Assembly (NCBI GenBank): GCA_903957405.1
Contig: CAJBPC010000189.1
Span: 1 to 5,750 of the forward strand
DNA: 5,750 nucleotides
Origin: an uncultured bacterium
GTDB taxonomy: Bacteria > Bacteroidota > Bacteroidia > Chitinophagales > Chitinophagaceae
Direction of reading: 5' to 3'
Part shown: positions 1 to 5,750 of the stretch, piece after piece
Layout of the letters: the number at the start of each line of letters is the position of its first letter
Numbering within the stretch: the first letter of the stretch is position 1
The notes under the pieces: generated by a model
Seen by the model: only the letters and a program-made list of their open reading frames with translations
The model's database searches: none
Told to the model about the DNA's origin: nothing
Program-made: the position numbers and the translations under genes

Positions 1-471
1 GACTATCGTGCGCATTTCATGAATGCGGTGAAAGCAAAGAACGGCCTTCGATTTGAGGGTGGATTTGCACCGCGACCGGATAATTCTGTGAAAGGATATG
101 AGGCCCTGGCAGGCAAGCCTTTTGAGCCGATGGATGTGTACATGGGGAAGATCATGGATTCACTGGTGGTCTTCAACACGCCTGCCGTCAAGAAATGCCA
201 TGGCTGGAAGCTGCCCGAGTTCCTTGCCTGGGGCAAAGCCATCATCACCACGCCGATGTGGAGGATGCTTCCGGCACCGATGGTGGACGGGGAGGATGTG
301 ATCGTGACGGACGGGAGCATCGGAGATCTGTCAGAGAAAGTGCAAGCCGTCATGTCTGATCCGATTCTGCGCAAGCGCTTGGAGCAAAATGCGAGGAAGT
401 ATTATGACACATACCTGACGCCTGAAAGGGTCATCTCACGGATATTGGAAAAAGTGGAATTTCGTTTCTGA
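1..471 (+). CDS. Glycosyltransferase, GT-B fold (group 1/GT4-like), C-terminal part
   Basis: The frame is open from the first base of the window, so this is the last 156 residues of a longer protein; the ATG at position 19 is internal, not a start. The visible part resembles the nucleotide-sugar-binding C-terminal half of a GT-B glycosyltransferase. It has a segment reading HGWKLPEFLAWGKAIITTP (about residues 67-85 of the fragment), which is the usual 'glutamate then small loop then G-x-P/A-II' donor-site region. A helix reading LSEKVQAVMSDPILRKRLEQ follows, then the 'NARKYYDTYLTPERV' terminal helix typical of the family. Such enzymes transfer a sugar from an activated donor, usually at the cytoplasmic face of the membrane, to build polysaccharide or glycoprotein glycans. 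Donor and acceptor cannot be told from this fragment. The first glutamate of the common EX7E motif is absent (a lysine sits there). The gene converges on the minus-strand gene ending at 505. Confidence 0.75.
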   Translation, partial: DYRAHFMNAVKAKNGLRFEGGFAPRPDNSVKGYEALAGKPFEPMDVYMGKIMDSLVVFNTPAVKKCHGWKLPEFLAWGKAIITTPMWRMLPAPMVDGEDVIVTDGSIGDLSEKVQAVMSDPILRKRLEQNARKYYDTYLTPERVISRILEKVEFRF

Positions 472-477
472 TCCGCA

Positions 478-496
478 CTGATTCACCCGAATTCAG
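478..496. terminator. Possible bidirectional hairpin between convergent genes
   Basis: CTGATTC (478-484) can pair with GAATTCAG (489-496) around an ACCC loop, giving about seven base pairs with one bulged T. It lies in the 33-base gap between the stop codons of the glycosyltransferase and the small minus-strand gene, where a shared terminator would be expected. No U-tract follows on either strand, so it is not a classical intrinsic terminator. The assignment rests mostly on position. Confidence 0.25.
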
Positions 497-504
497 ATGC
501 AGGG

Positions 505-795
505 TCAGTTGTATTGCAATGCAGGCAGCCTGTAGTGTTGACCGTCCACGACGAATATCTCATGGATGTCATACTCCCAGTATTTATGCAGTGGAGACCT
601 TCGCAGGTGGTTTTCCACATCTTCCCTTGACGCCACGGTGAAGGTGATCCACGATCGCATGGTCTCCATCGATACCACATAGTGATCGATGATGCCGTCT
701 TCGATGAGTTTATTGACGACGGTTCGATGCCGCGGCACATCATGCATGAACGCTTCATCCATTTCGAACCGAATGCTGACCTGGAATTTCTTCAT
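505..795 (-). CDS. Small conserved-type protein, YciI/muconolactone-isomerase-like fold
   Basis: This encodes a 96-residue soluble protein with no signal peptide or membrane segment. The start is taken at the ATG at 795 (MKKFQVSIRFEMDEAF). The frame extends upstream to a TTG at 834, but those extra 13 residues look non-coding. The inferred order is strand (2-9), helix (15-32), strand (36-44), strand (47-54), helix (56-66), strand (73-83), the layout of a ferredoxin-like dimeric alpha-beta barrel as in YciI or muconolactone isomerase proteins. The segment DGIIDHYVVSMETMRSW followed by an acidic/basic helix and SPLHKYWEYDIHEIFVVDG fits that fold: a 'progress then average over the helix' pattern with a SPL..YW turn. 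I recognise it only as a hypothetical protein of a kind seen in Bacteroidota; substrate and role are unknown. It stands alone, with 319 bases separating it from mtaB on the same strand. I found no TAnnTTTG promoter or Shine-Dalgarno sequence upstream. Confidence 0.75.
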   Translation of the reverse strand: MKKFQVSIRFEMDEAFMHDVPRHRTVVNKLIEDGIIDHYVVSMETMRSWITFTVASREDVENHLRRSPLHKYWEYDIHEIFVVDGQHYRLPALQYN

Positions 796-1114
796 GATCT
801 GGGAGTGTAACTCATTAAACGGCCGGAACGGCAATTAGGTTGCATGTTGTATCATTGCTTGGAGTTAAAATATGCTGAAAGTTAGTTTTTTTCATTGTGG
901 ACCGCTTTTTTCGGTCGTTGAATTTTTCCTTTCTGTCCTGATGCATTAATGGGTAGTAGTTCCTCGGGTAATTTTACCTGATGCCAGTTTGGCCAGTCAC
1001 CGCCGGGTGGACATCAAAAGGGTGTTTGTAATGTTCCGTCATGGGAAAAACAGATGCATACCCGACCATTTTTTTCGTGCTGGCCGGTCGATTATGATCC
1101 TGAATTGTACTGCT
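796..1114. other. Intergenic region, no convincing gene
   Basis: These 319 bases lie between the end of mtaB and the start of the small protein, both on the minus strand. The region is more AT-rich than its surroundings in its first half (about 840-960). No frame in it looks coding. The only long one begins at a TTG at 989 and runs antisense into mtaB. Structures seen are the hairpin at 900-916, a short GGTA/TACC inverted repeat (967-978), a 6-base direct repeat GCCAGT (983-988 and 992-997), and a weak CGACC (1063-1067)/GGTCG (1086-1090) pairing with a long loop. That last pair could belong to a poor mtaB terminator. No tRNA cloverleaf and no CAAAnnTA (minus-strand -7 element) were found. It presumably holds the mtaB 3' end and the promoter of the small gene, but the promoter is not recognisable. 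Confidence 0.6.
891..922 (+). terminator. Terminator-like hairpin followed by T-run
   Basis: GACCG (900-904) pairs perfectly with CGGTC (912-916) around a CTTTTTT loop. An outer TTCA (891-894)/TGAA (919-922) pair extends it across an internal loop. TTTTT (923-927 region) follows on the plus strand, which makes it terminator-like in the plus direction. No known plus-strand gene ends nearby except the glycosyltransferase 430 bases upstream. On the minus strand, the direction of mtaB read-through, the stem is followed by A-rich sequence rather than T, so it is a poor terminator for mtaB. The stem is short. Confidence 0.22.
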
Positions 1115-2389
1115 TCAGAGTTGCCAATCGATGAGGCTGTTCACCCATTCTTGACGGTAGGGTGTTTGCACGCGAATATAGTTGTCGGTGTATCCTTCCA
1201 TCATCCCGTTTCGGTCCTGGTGTTCGAACAGTACGCTGCGGCTTTGTCCGACATGTTGTTCGGTGAAGTGCCGGAGTTTCATGAAGGAGAGGTTCCGAAG
1301 CAGTTTATTGCGTTCTTGCCTGATGTGTACAGGCACTACGGGTTTGATCTCAAGGGCTTTTGTACGGTCTCTTTCGGAGTAGGTGAAGACGTGCAGGTAG
1401 CTCACATCCAGTTCCTGGAGAAAGTCGAAGGTTTCCATGAAGTCCGTCTCCGATTCTGAAGGGAATCCTGTGATGACATCCACGCCGATGGCGCAATGAG
1501 GCATGGCCTGTTTTATCAATTGCACCCTTTCGGCGTACAATTCGCGAAGGTAGCGTCTGCGCATCAGTCCCAGGATGCGGTTGCTGCCGCTTTGGAGGGG
1601 GATATGGAAATGCGGCATGAAGCGTTTGCTCTGTGCCACGAAGTGGATGATGGCCGGTGTAAGCAGGTTCGGTTCGATGGATGATATCCTGTAGCGTGCG
1701 ATGCCTTCCACCTGGTCCAGCGCGGTGCAAAGTGCGGCAAAGTCCTCTTCTCCCTGACGCAGTGGGGTGTCGCCTTTTCCGAAATCACCCAGGTTGACTC
1801 CTGTCAATACGATTTCTTTCACGCCCCGTGATGCCAGCATCTGTGCCTCCATGACCACGTTTGCGATGCTGTCGCTCCGGCTTTTCCCCCTGGCCATGGG
1901 GATGGTGCAAAAGGAACAGTTGTAATCGCAACCGTCTTGCACTTTGAGGAAGGTTCTGGTGCGGTCATCCACCGAATAGGATGCGTTGAAGCCTGTGACT
2001 TCCGAGATGTCGCAGCTGCAGATGAGCGCGGAATCCCCGCGTGTAAAGTTTCGGAGATGGGTGGCGATATTGAATTTCTCTGCAGCGCCGAGTACCAGAT
2101 CCACTCCGGGGATTTCAGCGATCTCCTCCGGCTTGAGCTGTGCATAGCATCCTGTGATGACCACTGTGGATCCCGGGGATCTTTTCTGGATGCGTCGGAC
2201 AAGCTGCCGGCATTCCTTGTCGGCATTTTCCGTGACGGAACAGGTGTTGATCACATAGACATCCGCTGCATCTTCGAATGGCCTTTTTTCGAAGCCTTCC
2301 GTTTCCAGCAGACGGGAAATTGCCGATGTCTCGGAGTAATTGAGCTTGCAGCCCAGCGTGTGAAATGCAACAGTTTTCGCCTCAGCCAT
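1115..2389 (-). CDS. mtaB: tRNA (t6A37)-C2 methylthiotransferase MtaB
   Basis: This radical-SAM enzyme adds a methylthio group to C2 of N6-threonylcarbamoyladenosine at position 37 of ANN-decoding tRNAs (t6A to ms2t6A), which aids codon-anticodon pairing. The chosen start gives 424 residues, close to the usual family length. The N-terminal methylthiotransferase domain has its three cluster cysteines: C14 in LGCKLN, C50 in NTCSVT and C81 in TGCYAQ. The radical-SAM CX3CX2C follows at C154, C158 and C161 (DGCDYNCSFC). A C-terminal TRAM-like segment ends the protein. FHTLGCKLNYSETS and GCYAQLKPEEIAEIPGVD point to MtaB (YqeV type) rather than MiaB or RimO. The frame also opens at an ATG at 2431, adding 14 residues including three cysteines. 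I prefer 2389 because the family starts a few residues before this VAFHTLGC strand and because a -7 promoter element lies inside the extension. It is divergent from plsC. Confidence 0.93.
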   Translation of the reverse strand: MAEAKTVAFHTLGCKLNYSETSAISRLLETEGFEKRPFEDAADVYVINTCSVTENADKECRQLVRRIQKRSPGSTVVITGCYAQLKPEEIAEIPGVDLVLGAAEKFNIATHLRNFTRGDSALICSCDISEVTGFNASYSVDDRTRTFLKVQDGCDYNCSFCTIPMARGKSRSDSIANVVMEAQMLASRGVKEIVLTGVNLGDFGKGDTPLRQGEEDFAALCTALDQVEGIARYRISSIEPNLLTPAIIHFVAQSKRFMPHFHIPLQSGSNRILGLMRRRYLRELYAERVQLIKQAMPHCAIGVDVITGFPSESETDFMETFDFLQELDVSYLHVFTYSERDRTKALEIKPVVPVHIRQERNKLLRNLSFMKLRHFTEQHVGQSRSVLFEHQDRNGMMEGYTDNYIRVQTPYRQEWVNSLIDWQL

Positions 2390-2397
2390 AAAGTGTG

Positions 2398-2405
2398 CAA
2401 AATTA
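2398..2405 (-). promoter_or_regulatory. Bacteroidota -7 promoter element for mtaB
   Basis: The minus strand reads TAATTTTG here, a perfect match to the TAnnTTTG -7 consensus of the primary sigma factor in Bacteroidota. Only 8 bases (CACACTTT) separate it from the mtaB ATG at 2389. Transcription would therefore begin 0-5 bases before the start codon, a leaderless or near-leaderless message. No good -33 TTG was found 19-21 bases upstream. The promoter's position is the main argument against the longer start at 2431. It is inferred from sequence alone. Confidence 0.55.
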
Positions 2406-2474
2406 CAGCATTCGGGGCATTGACGCGCCATCTCGCTTTACTCCCGTAATGGCGTTCATCTGTTTATGAAAGGT

Positions 2475-2482
2475 TATATTTG
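2475..2482 (+). promoter_or_regulatory. Bacteroidota -7 promoter element for plsC-priA
   Basis: TATATTTG is a perfect TAnnTTTG match, 29 bases before the plsC ATG at 2512. Transcription would start near 2486-2489 and leave a leader of roughly 25 bases without a visible Shine-Dalgarno sequence, which is normal for this phylum. The -33 region is weak: TTC at 2455-2457 is only a partial match, at 17 bases. It would drive plsC and, 5 bases beyond, priA. It stands back to back with the mtaB -7 element about 70 bases away. Confidence 0.55.
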
Positions 2483-2511
2483 CTTCCATCTAAAACCGCT
2501 TTGAATCCTTC

Positions 2512-3264
2512 ATGATGTTCATTGTCTGGCCTTTTCGGATCCTGTACACGACGTATGCGTTCATATGTTTCGTGGCCATCATGCTTTTCATATTCCCATT
2601 CGTGCTGATCGCTACTTTTTTCGGAAAGATCAGAGGTGGCAACATGATCATTCGCCTCTTGCGTTTTTGGTCAGGAGCCTGGTTCTTGCTCGTGGGCATT
2701 CGGCATTCCAATATCTATCGCTACAGGCCGGATCCCTCGCTGCAGTATATTTTCGTGCATAACCATATTTCCTATCTGGATGCGGCCATTGCGGTGGAGA
2801 CCCTGCGGCAGCCGTTCCGGGCGCTCGGAAAGATCGAAATGAAGGACTTCCCGGTATTCGGCATCATCTACCGGGTGTTTGTTGTGATGGTCGACCGGAA
2901 AAATCCGGAGAACAGGGCCCGCAGCATCATGGAACTGAAATCCGTATTGTCTCAGGGGATTTCGATCATGATCTTTCCGGAAGGCACTTTCAATGAGACT
3001 TCCGCCCCACTTAAATCTTTTTATGATGGTGCGTTCCGCATCGCCATCGAGACGCAGACGCCGATCCTTCCCGTGCTTTTCCTAGATGCATACCAGCGCA
3101 TGCACTACCGGCACATGTTCACCCTCAACCCGGGTCGTTCCCGCTCGCTGTTCCTGGAGCCGGTGCCCGTAGCCGGAATGACCCTGGCGGATGTGGGTGC
3201 GCTTAAGGAGAAAGTATTCCGCATCATGGAAGAAAACCTATTGGAACATTCCAGCAGAGCCTGA
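2512..3264 (+). CDS. plsC: 1-acyl-sn-glycerol-3-phosphate acyltransferase (PlsC family)
   Basis: This encodes a 250-residue membrane-associated acyltransferase, normal for the family. It is predicted to add the second acyl chain to lysophosphatidic acid to make phosphatidic acid, the precursor of membrane phospholipids, at the inner membrane. A hydrophobic segment at residues 9-37 (FRILYTTYAFICFVAIML onward) is a likely N-terminal membrane anchor. Motif I is the catalytic HX4D in NHISYLD (H85, D90). Motif II is the GKIEMKDFPVFG region (106-117) with R121 and the VVMVDRK strand. Motif III is FPEGTF (155-160), which binds the glycerol phosphate, and motif IV is ILPVLF (185-190). All key residues are present. 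Some members of this family acylate other lysolipids, such as ornithine or glycine lipids in Bacteroidota, so the substrate is inferred. The start is the first of two consecutive ATGs; 2515 is an equally plausible alternative. It is followed after 5 bases by priA. Confidence 0.88.
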   Translation: MMFIVWPFRILYTTYAFICFVAIMLFIFPFVLIATFFGKIRGGNMIIRLLRFWSGAWFLLVGIRHSNIYRYRPDPSLQYIFVHNHISYLDAAIAVETLRQPFRALGKIEMKDFPVFGIIYRVFVVMVDRKNPENRARSIMELKSVLSQGISIMIFPEGTFNETSAPLKSFYDGAFRIAIETQTPILPVLFLDAYQRMHYRHMFTLNPGRSRSLFLEPVPVAGMTLADVGALKEKVFRIMEENLLEHSSRA

Positions 3265-3269
3265 CGCCT

Positions 3270-5714
3270 ATGTACGCCGAAATCATCATACCCCTTGCAT
3301 TACCCAAGACATTCACGTACGCCGTACCGGAACCGCTCTGGGATCAGGTCATTCCAGGCGTTCGGGTAGAAGTCTCCTTCGGGCAGAAAAGGCGTTATGC
3401 CGGTGTGGTGAAGTCGACCAGCACGGATAAGCCACAGGGTTTCGATCCGAAGCCCATCCTCAATGTGCTGGATGCCGAGCCCGTCATCCACGAAGCACAA
3501 CTCGACCTGTGGTCATGGATCGCAACGTATTACCTGTGCACGGAGGGCGAGGTGATGGCGGCTGCGTTGCCCACTCATTTCAAACTCAGCAGTGAGACTA
3601 CCCTCATCTTCAACGAGGAGTATGGGGATGATTTCACCCAACTGGATGCCGATGAATTCCTTGTTGCGGAAGGCTTGTTGCTCCGGAAGGAACTCAAACT
3701 CGAAGAAGTGCAGGACATACTGGATGCATCGCATGTGTATCCGGTCGTAAAACGACTCATCGAAAAAAGAGTATGCCACGCATGGGAGTCACTGAAGGAG
3801 CGGTACGTGCCGAAGCGGGAGACTTTTGTTCGGCTGCATCCTGACTATGAGCAAGAAGACAAGCTGGAAGCGTTACTGAATCAATGGGCGGACAAGGCGC
3901 CGAAACAGCTAGAGCTGCTGTTATCTTATCTGCATCTGCTCAAGACGGAGGGGCATGTGAAGCAAACGGAGTTGCTGAAGAAAGCCGGTGCCACGTCGGT
4001 CCAGCTGAAAGCGCTTACCGGCAAGGGAATCCTCATCACGGAGAAAGTTTCGGTTGACCGTTTCCGTTATCTGCCGAAGGCGATATCGATAGACTTCACG
4101 CTCTCGCAAGTGCAGGAGGCTGCGCTGGCCTCTATCCGCGAGAAGTTCCTGCAGCGCCCGGTATGCCTACTTCACGGCGTCACGTCAAGCGGGAAGACGC
4201 AGGTGTACGTGAAACTGATGGAGGAGCAGGTTCGTCTGGGACGGCAGGTTTTGTACCTCCTGCCGGAGATCGCACTGACGGCACAGGTCATCCGCAGGCT
4301 TCAGCATCACTTCGGTGGGTACATCTCGATATACCACTCCAAGTTCAATCCGAACGAAAGGGTGGAGATCTGGAACAAGGTGAAGACGGGGGAGACGAAG
4401 ATCGTCCTTGGCGCCCGTTCCGCATTGTTCCTGCCCTTTGAGAACCTCGGACTGGTGATCATTGACGAAGAACAAGATCAGTCATACAAGCAGCAGGATC
4501 CCGCTCCGCGCTACCACGCGCGGGATACGGCGATCTACTACGGGCTGAAGCAGGATGCGAAGGTGCTGCTGGGCAGTGCCACCCCCTCGCTTGAATCCTA
4601 TTACAACGCAAAGAATGGCAAGTACGGGCTTGTGGAGATGCATGAGCGTTATGGTGGCATAGAGATGCCCGCCATCCAGATCCTGGATACGCGCAAGCCT
4701 GGAGCTAACAAATCGCAACGGGTCATGATATCCCCGGAGCTTCAGGAAGCCCTGGAAGAAACCATCAAGTCGGGACTTCAGTCGATTCTTTTCCAGAATC
4801 GTCGTGGTTATACGCCGTATCTCATTTGCGGCACCTGCGGGTTCATACCGCATTGCGACCATTGTGCCGTGACGCTTACCTATCACAAGCTGCAGCATCG
4901 GCTGCAGTGCCACTACTGCGGGTCAACTTATCCCCGGCCGCAGACCTGCGTGGCTTGTGGCAGCAGCCAGTGGAATGAAAGGAATTTCGGTACGGAGCGC
5001 ATCGAGGAGGAATTACACCTCTTGCTGCCGGATGCGCGTGTCGCCCGTATGGATATGGACAGCGTGAAGGGAAAGACTGCGCATGACACGCTTATCCAGT
5101 CTTTCGAACAGCGACAGCTCGACATCCTCGTGGGTACACAGATGGTTGTGAAGGGGCTTGACTTCGACCATGTGAACCTTGTCGGCATACTGGATGCCGA
5201 CGGGTTGCTCGGGTTTGCCGATTTTCGTGTCAATGAAAGGGCATTCCAGCTCATGGAGCAGGTCAGCGGCAGGGCTGGGCGAAAAGGGACACAGGGGCGT
5301 GTGATCCTGCAGACGACGAATCCTGCGCATCCGGTGCTCGACTTCGTTCTACGGCACGATTACAAAGGGTTCTACGAATTCGAGGCGGCGGCCCGCAAGA
5401 GTTTCAATTACCCGCCATTCACCCGCCTCCTGCTGATCACTTTCAAACACAAATATCAGGATCGGGCAGAAGCGGCGGCGAAACTGGTGGCGGCAAATCT
5501 GTCAAAATACCTGGCGCCTTATATCATCGGTCCGGCAGACCCTGTGGTCAACCGCATAAAACAGCAGTACCTTGTTGAGCTGCTGCTGAAATTGCCGAAG
5601 GATGCGCACATCATCGCAACCGCAAGGCAACTGCTGCAGCAGCAATCGGCGATACTTGGAAACGACAAAATGCTCCGGTCGGTCATCATGGAGGCGAATG
5701 CCGATCCGGTATGA
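3270..5714 (+). CDS. priA: Primosomal protein N', replication-restart helicase PriA
   Basis: PriA is a 3'-5' DNA helicase that recognises stalled forks and D-loops and reloads the replicative helicase. The protein is 814 residues, typical for Bacteroidota. The N-terminal DNA 3'-end-binding domain spans about 1-100 (MYAEIIIPLALPKTFTYAVP). A winged-helix region follows to about 270. The helicase core then has Walker A GVTSSGKT (303-310), motif Ia LPEIALTAQ (331-339), GARSA (381-385), motif II DEEQ (399-402) and an aromatic-rich loop SYKQQDPAPRYHARD (405-419). It continues with GSATPS (435-440), NRRGY (510-514), VGTQMVVKGLDF (621-632) and QVSGRAGR (664-671). Four CxxC pairs inserted in the second helicase lobe bind two zincs: C520/C523, C529/C532, C547/C550 and C560/C563. 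All eight cysteines are intact. A C-terminal domain completes the protein. Motif II reads DEEQ where the E. coli protein has DEEH. It is probably co-transcribed with plsC. Confidence 0.96.
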   Translation: MYAEIIIPLALPKTFTYAVPEPLWDQVIPGVRVEVSFGQKRRYAGVVKSTSTDKPQGFDPKPILNVLDAEPVIHEAQLDLWSWIATYYLCTEGEVMAAALPTHFKLSSETTLIFNEEYGDDFTQLDADEFLVAEGLLLRKELKLEEVQDILDASHVYPVVKRLIEKRVCHAWESLKERYVPKRETFVRLHPDYEQEDKLEALLNQWADKAPKQLELLLSYLHLLKTEGHVKQTELLKKAGATSVQLKALTGKGILITEKVSVDRFRYLPKAISIDFTLSQVQEAALASIREKFLQRPVCLLHGVTSSGKTQVYVKLMEEQVRLGRQVLYLLPEIALTAQVIRRLQHHFGGYISIYHSKFNPNERVEIWNKVKTGETKIVLGARSALFLPFENLGLVIIDEEQDQSYKQQDPAPRYHARDTAIYYGLKQDAKVLLGSATPSLESYYNAKNGKYGLVEMHERYGGIEMPAIQILDTRKPGANKSQRVMISPELQEALEETIKSGLQSILFQNRRGYTPYLICGTCGFIPHCDHCAVTLTYHKLQHRLQCHYCGSTYPRPQTCVACGSSQWNERNFGTERIEEELHLLLPDARVARMDMDSVKGKTAHDTLIQSFEQRQLDILVGTQMVVKGLDFDHVNLVGILDADGLLGFADFRVNERAFQLMEQVSGRAGRKGTQGRVILQTTNPAHPVLDFVLRHDYKGFYEFEAAARKSFNYPPFTRLLLITFKHKYQDRAEAAAKLVAANLSKYLAPYIIGPADPVVNRIKQQYLVELLLKLPKDAHIIATARQLLQQQSAILGNDKMLRSVIMEANADPV

Positions 5715-5750
5715 GGATGCCAAAGGTTCATTTGACGGATAAAAGGGTTA
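5711..5750 (+). CDS. Possible start of a downstream gene overlapping the priA stop
   Basis: An ATG at 5711 overlaps the priA TGA as ATGA, and its frame (MRMPKVHLTDKRV) stays open for 13 codons to the window edge. A second ATG at 5717 in the same frame is an alternative start. A four-base stop-start overlap often marks translational coupling within an operon, and no terminator hairpin is visible after priA. Thirteen codons are far too few to recognise a family, and such an open frame occurs easily by chance. The product is unknown. Confidence 0.3.
   Translation, partial: MRMPKVHLTDKRV

Noticed and set aside
3..374. 123-codon minus-strand open frame at the left edge
   Set aside because: It is opposite the glycosyltransferase fragment, whose plus-strand reading has clear family features.
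796..834. Upstream extension of the small minus-strand gene to a TTG start at 834
   Set aside because: The ATG at 795 begins directly at the first predicted strand. The 13 extra residues show no conserved character.
983..997. Short direct repeat GCCAGT with a 3-base spacer
   Set aside because: It is too short and has too few copies to indicate an operator, CRISPR repeat or attachment site.
1063..1090. CGACC/GGTCG pairing downstream of mtaB as a terminator
   Set aside because: It is a 5-base-pair stem with an 18-base loop, and on the minus strand the nearest T-run is some 12 bases beyond the stem. It is too weak to call.
989..1459. 156-codon open frame on the plus strand, running antisense into mtaB
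   Set aside because: It starts at a TTG, has no recognisable domain and most of it overlaps the well-supported mtaB coding sequence on the other strand. It is a shadow frame.
1937..2449. 170-codon plus-strand open frame antisense to the 5' part of mtaB
   Set aside because: It opposes a gene whose cluster cysteines are intact, has no family resemblance, and spans the mtaB promoter element. It is a compositional shadow.
4482..4913. 143-codon minus-strand open frame antisense to priA
   Set aside because: It lies opposite the conserved helicase motifs and zinc cysteines of PriA. Its low-complexity translation has no recognisable motif.

Overview
This 5.75 kb window looks like a chromosomal housekeeping segment from a member of the Bacteroidota. 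Its moderate GC content and protein style suggest the Chitinophagia/Sphingobacteriia side of the phylum, but that finer placement is a guess. Three things support the phylum. Perfect matches to the Bacteroidota -7 promoter consensus TAnnTTTG lie upstream of two genes. Start codons lack clear Shine-Dalgarno sequences. PriA carries a motif II loop with the reading KQQDPAPRYHARD, which I recall as Bacteroidota-like.

Layout. Bases 1-471 (+) hold the C-terminal end of a GT-B glycosyltransferase whose start lies outside the window. It converges on a small protein on the minus strand (505-795) with a predicted ferredoxin-like, YciI/muconolactone-isomerase-like fold. A gene-free stretch of about 320 bases (796-1114) follows, with weak hairpins and no convincing gene. 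The minus strand then carries mtaB (1115-2389), a radical-SAM tRNA methylthiotransferase. It is transcribed divergently from a plus-strand pair: a PlsC-type lysophosphatidate acyltransferase (2512-3264) and the primosomal helicase priA (3270-5714), 5 bases apart and probably co-transcribed. A further reading frame may begin at the priA stop through an ATGA overlap and run off the right edge.

The genes do not form one pathway. They cover cell-surface glycan synthesis, tRNA anticodon-loop modification (ms2t6A37), phospholipid synthesis and replication restart. The best-supported regulatory feature is the mtaB/plsC divergent promoter region (about 2398-2482). It also settles the mtaB start codon and implies a very short or absent mtaB 5' leader. 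I found no mobile element, CRISPR array, tRNA/rRNA or defence system, and no evidence of a novel multi-gene system. The oddities worth checking are the DEEQ motif II in PriA, the atypical donor-site motif in the glycosyltransferase, and the near-leaderless mtaB transcript.
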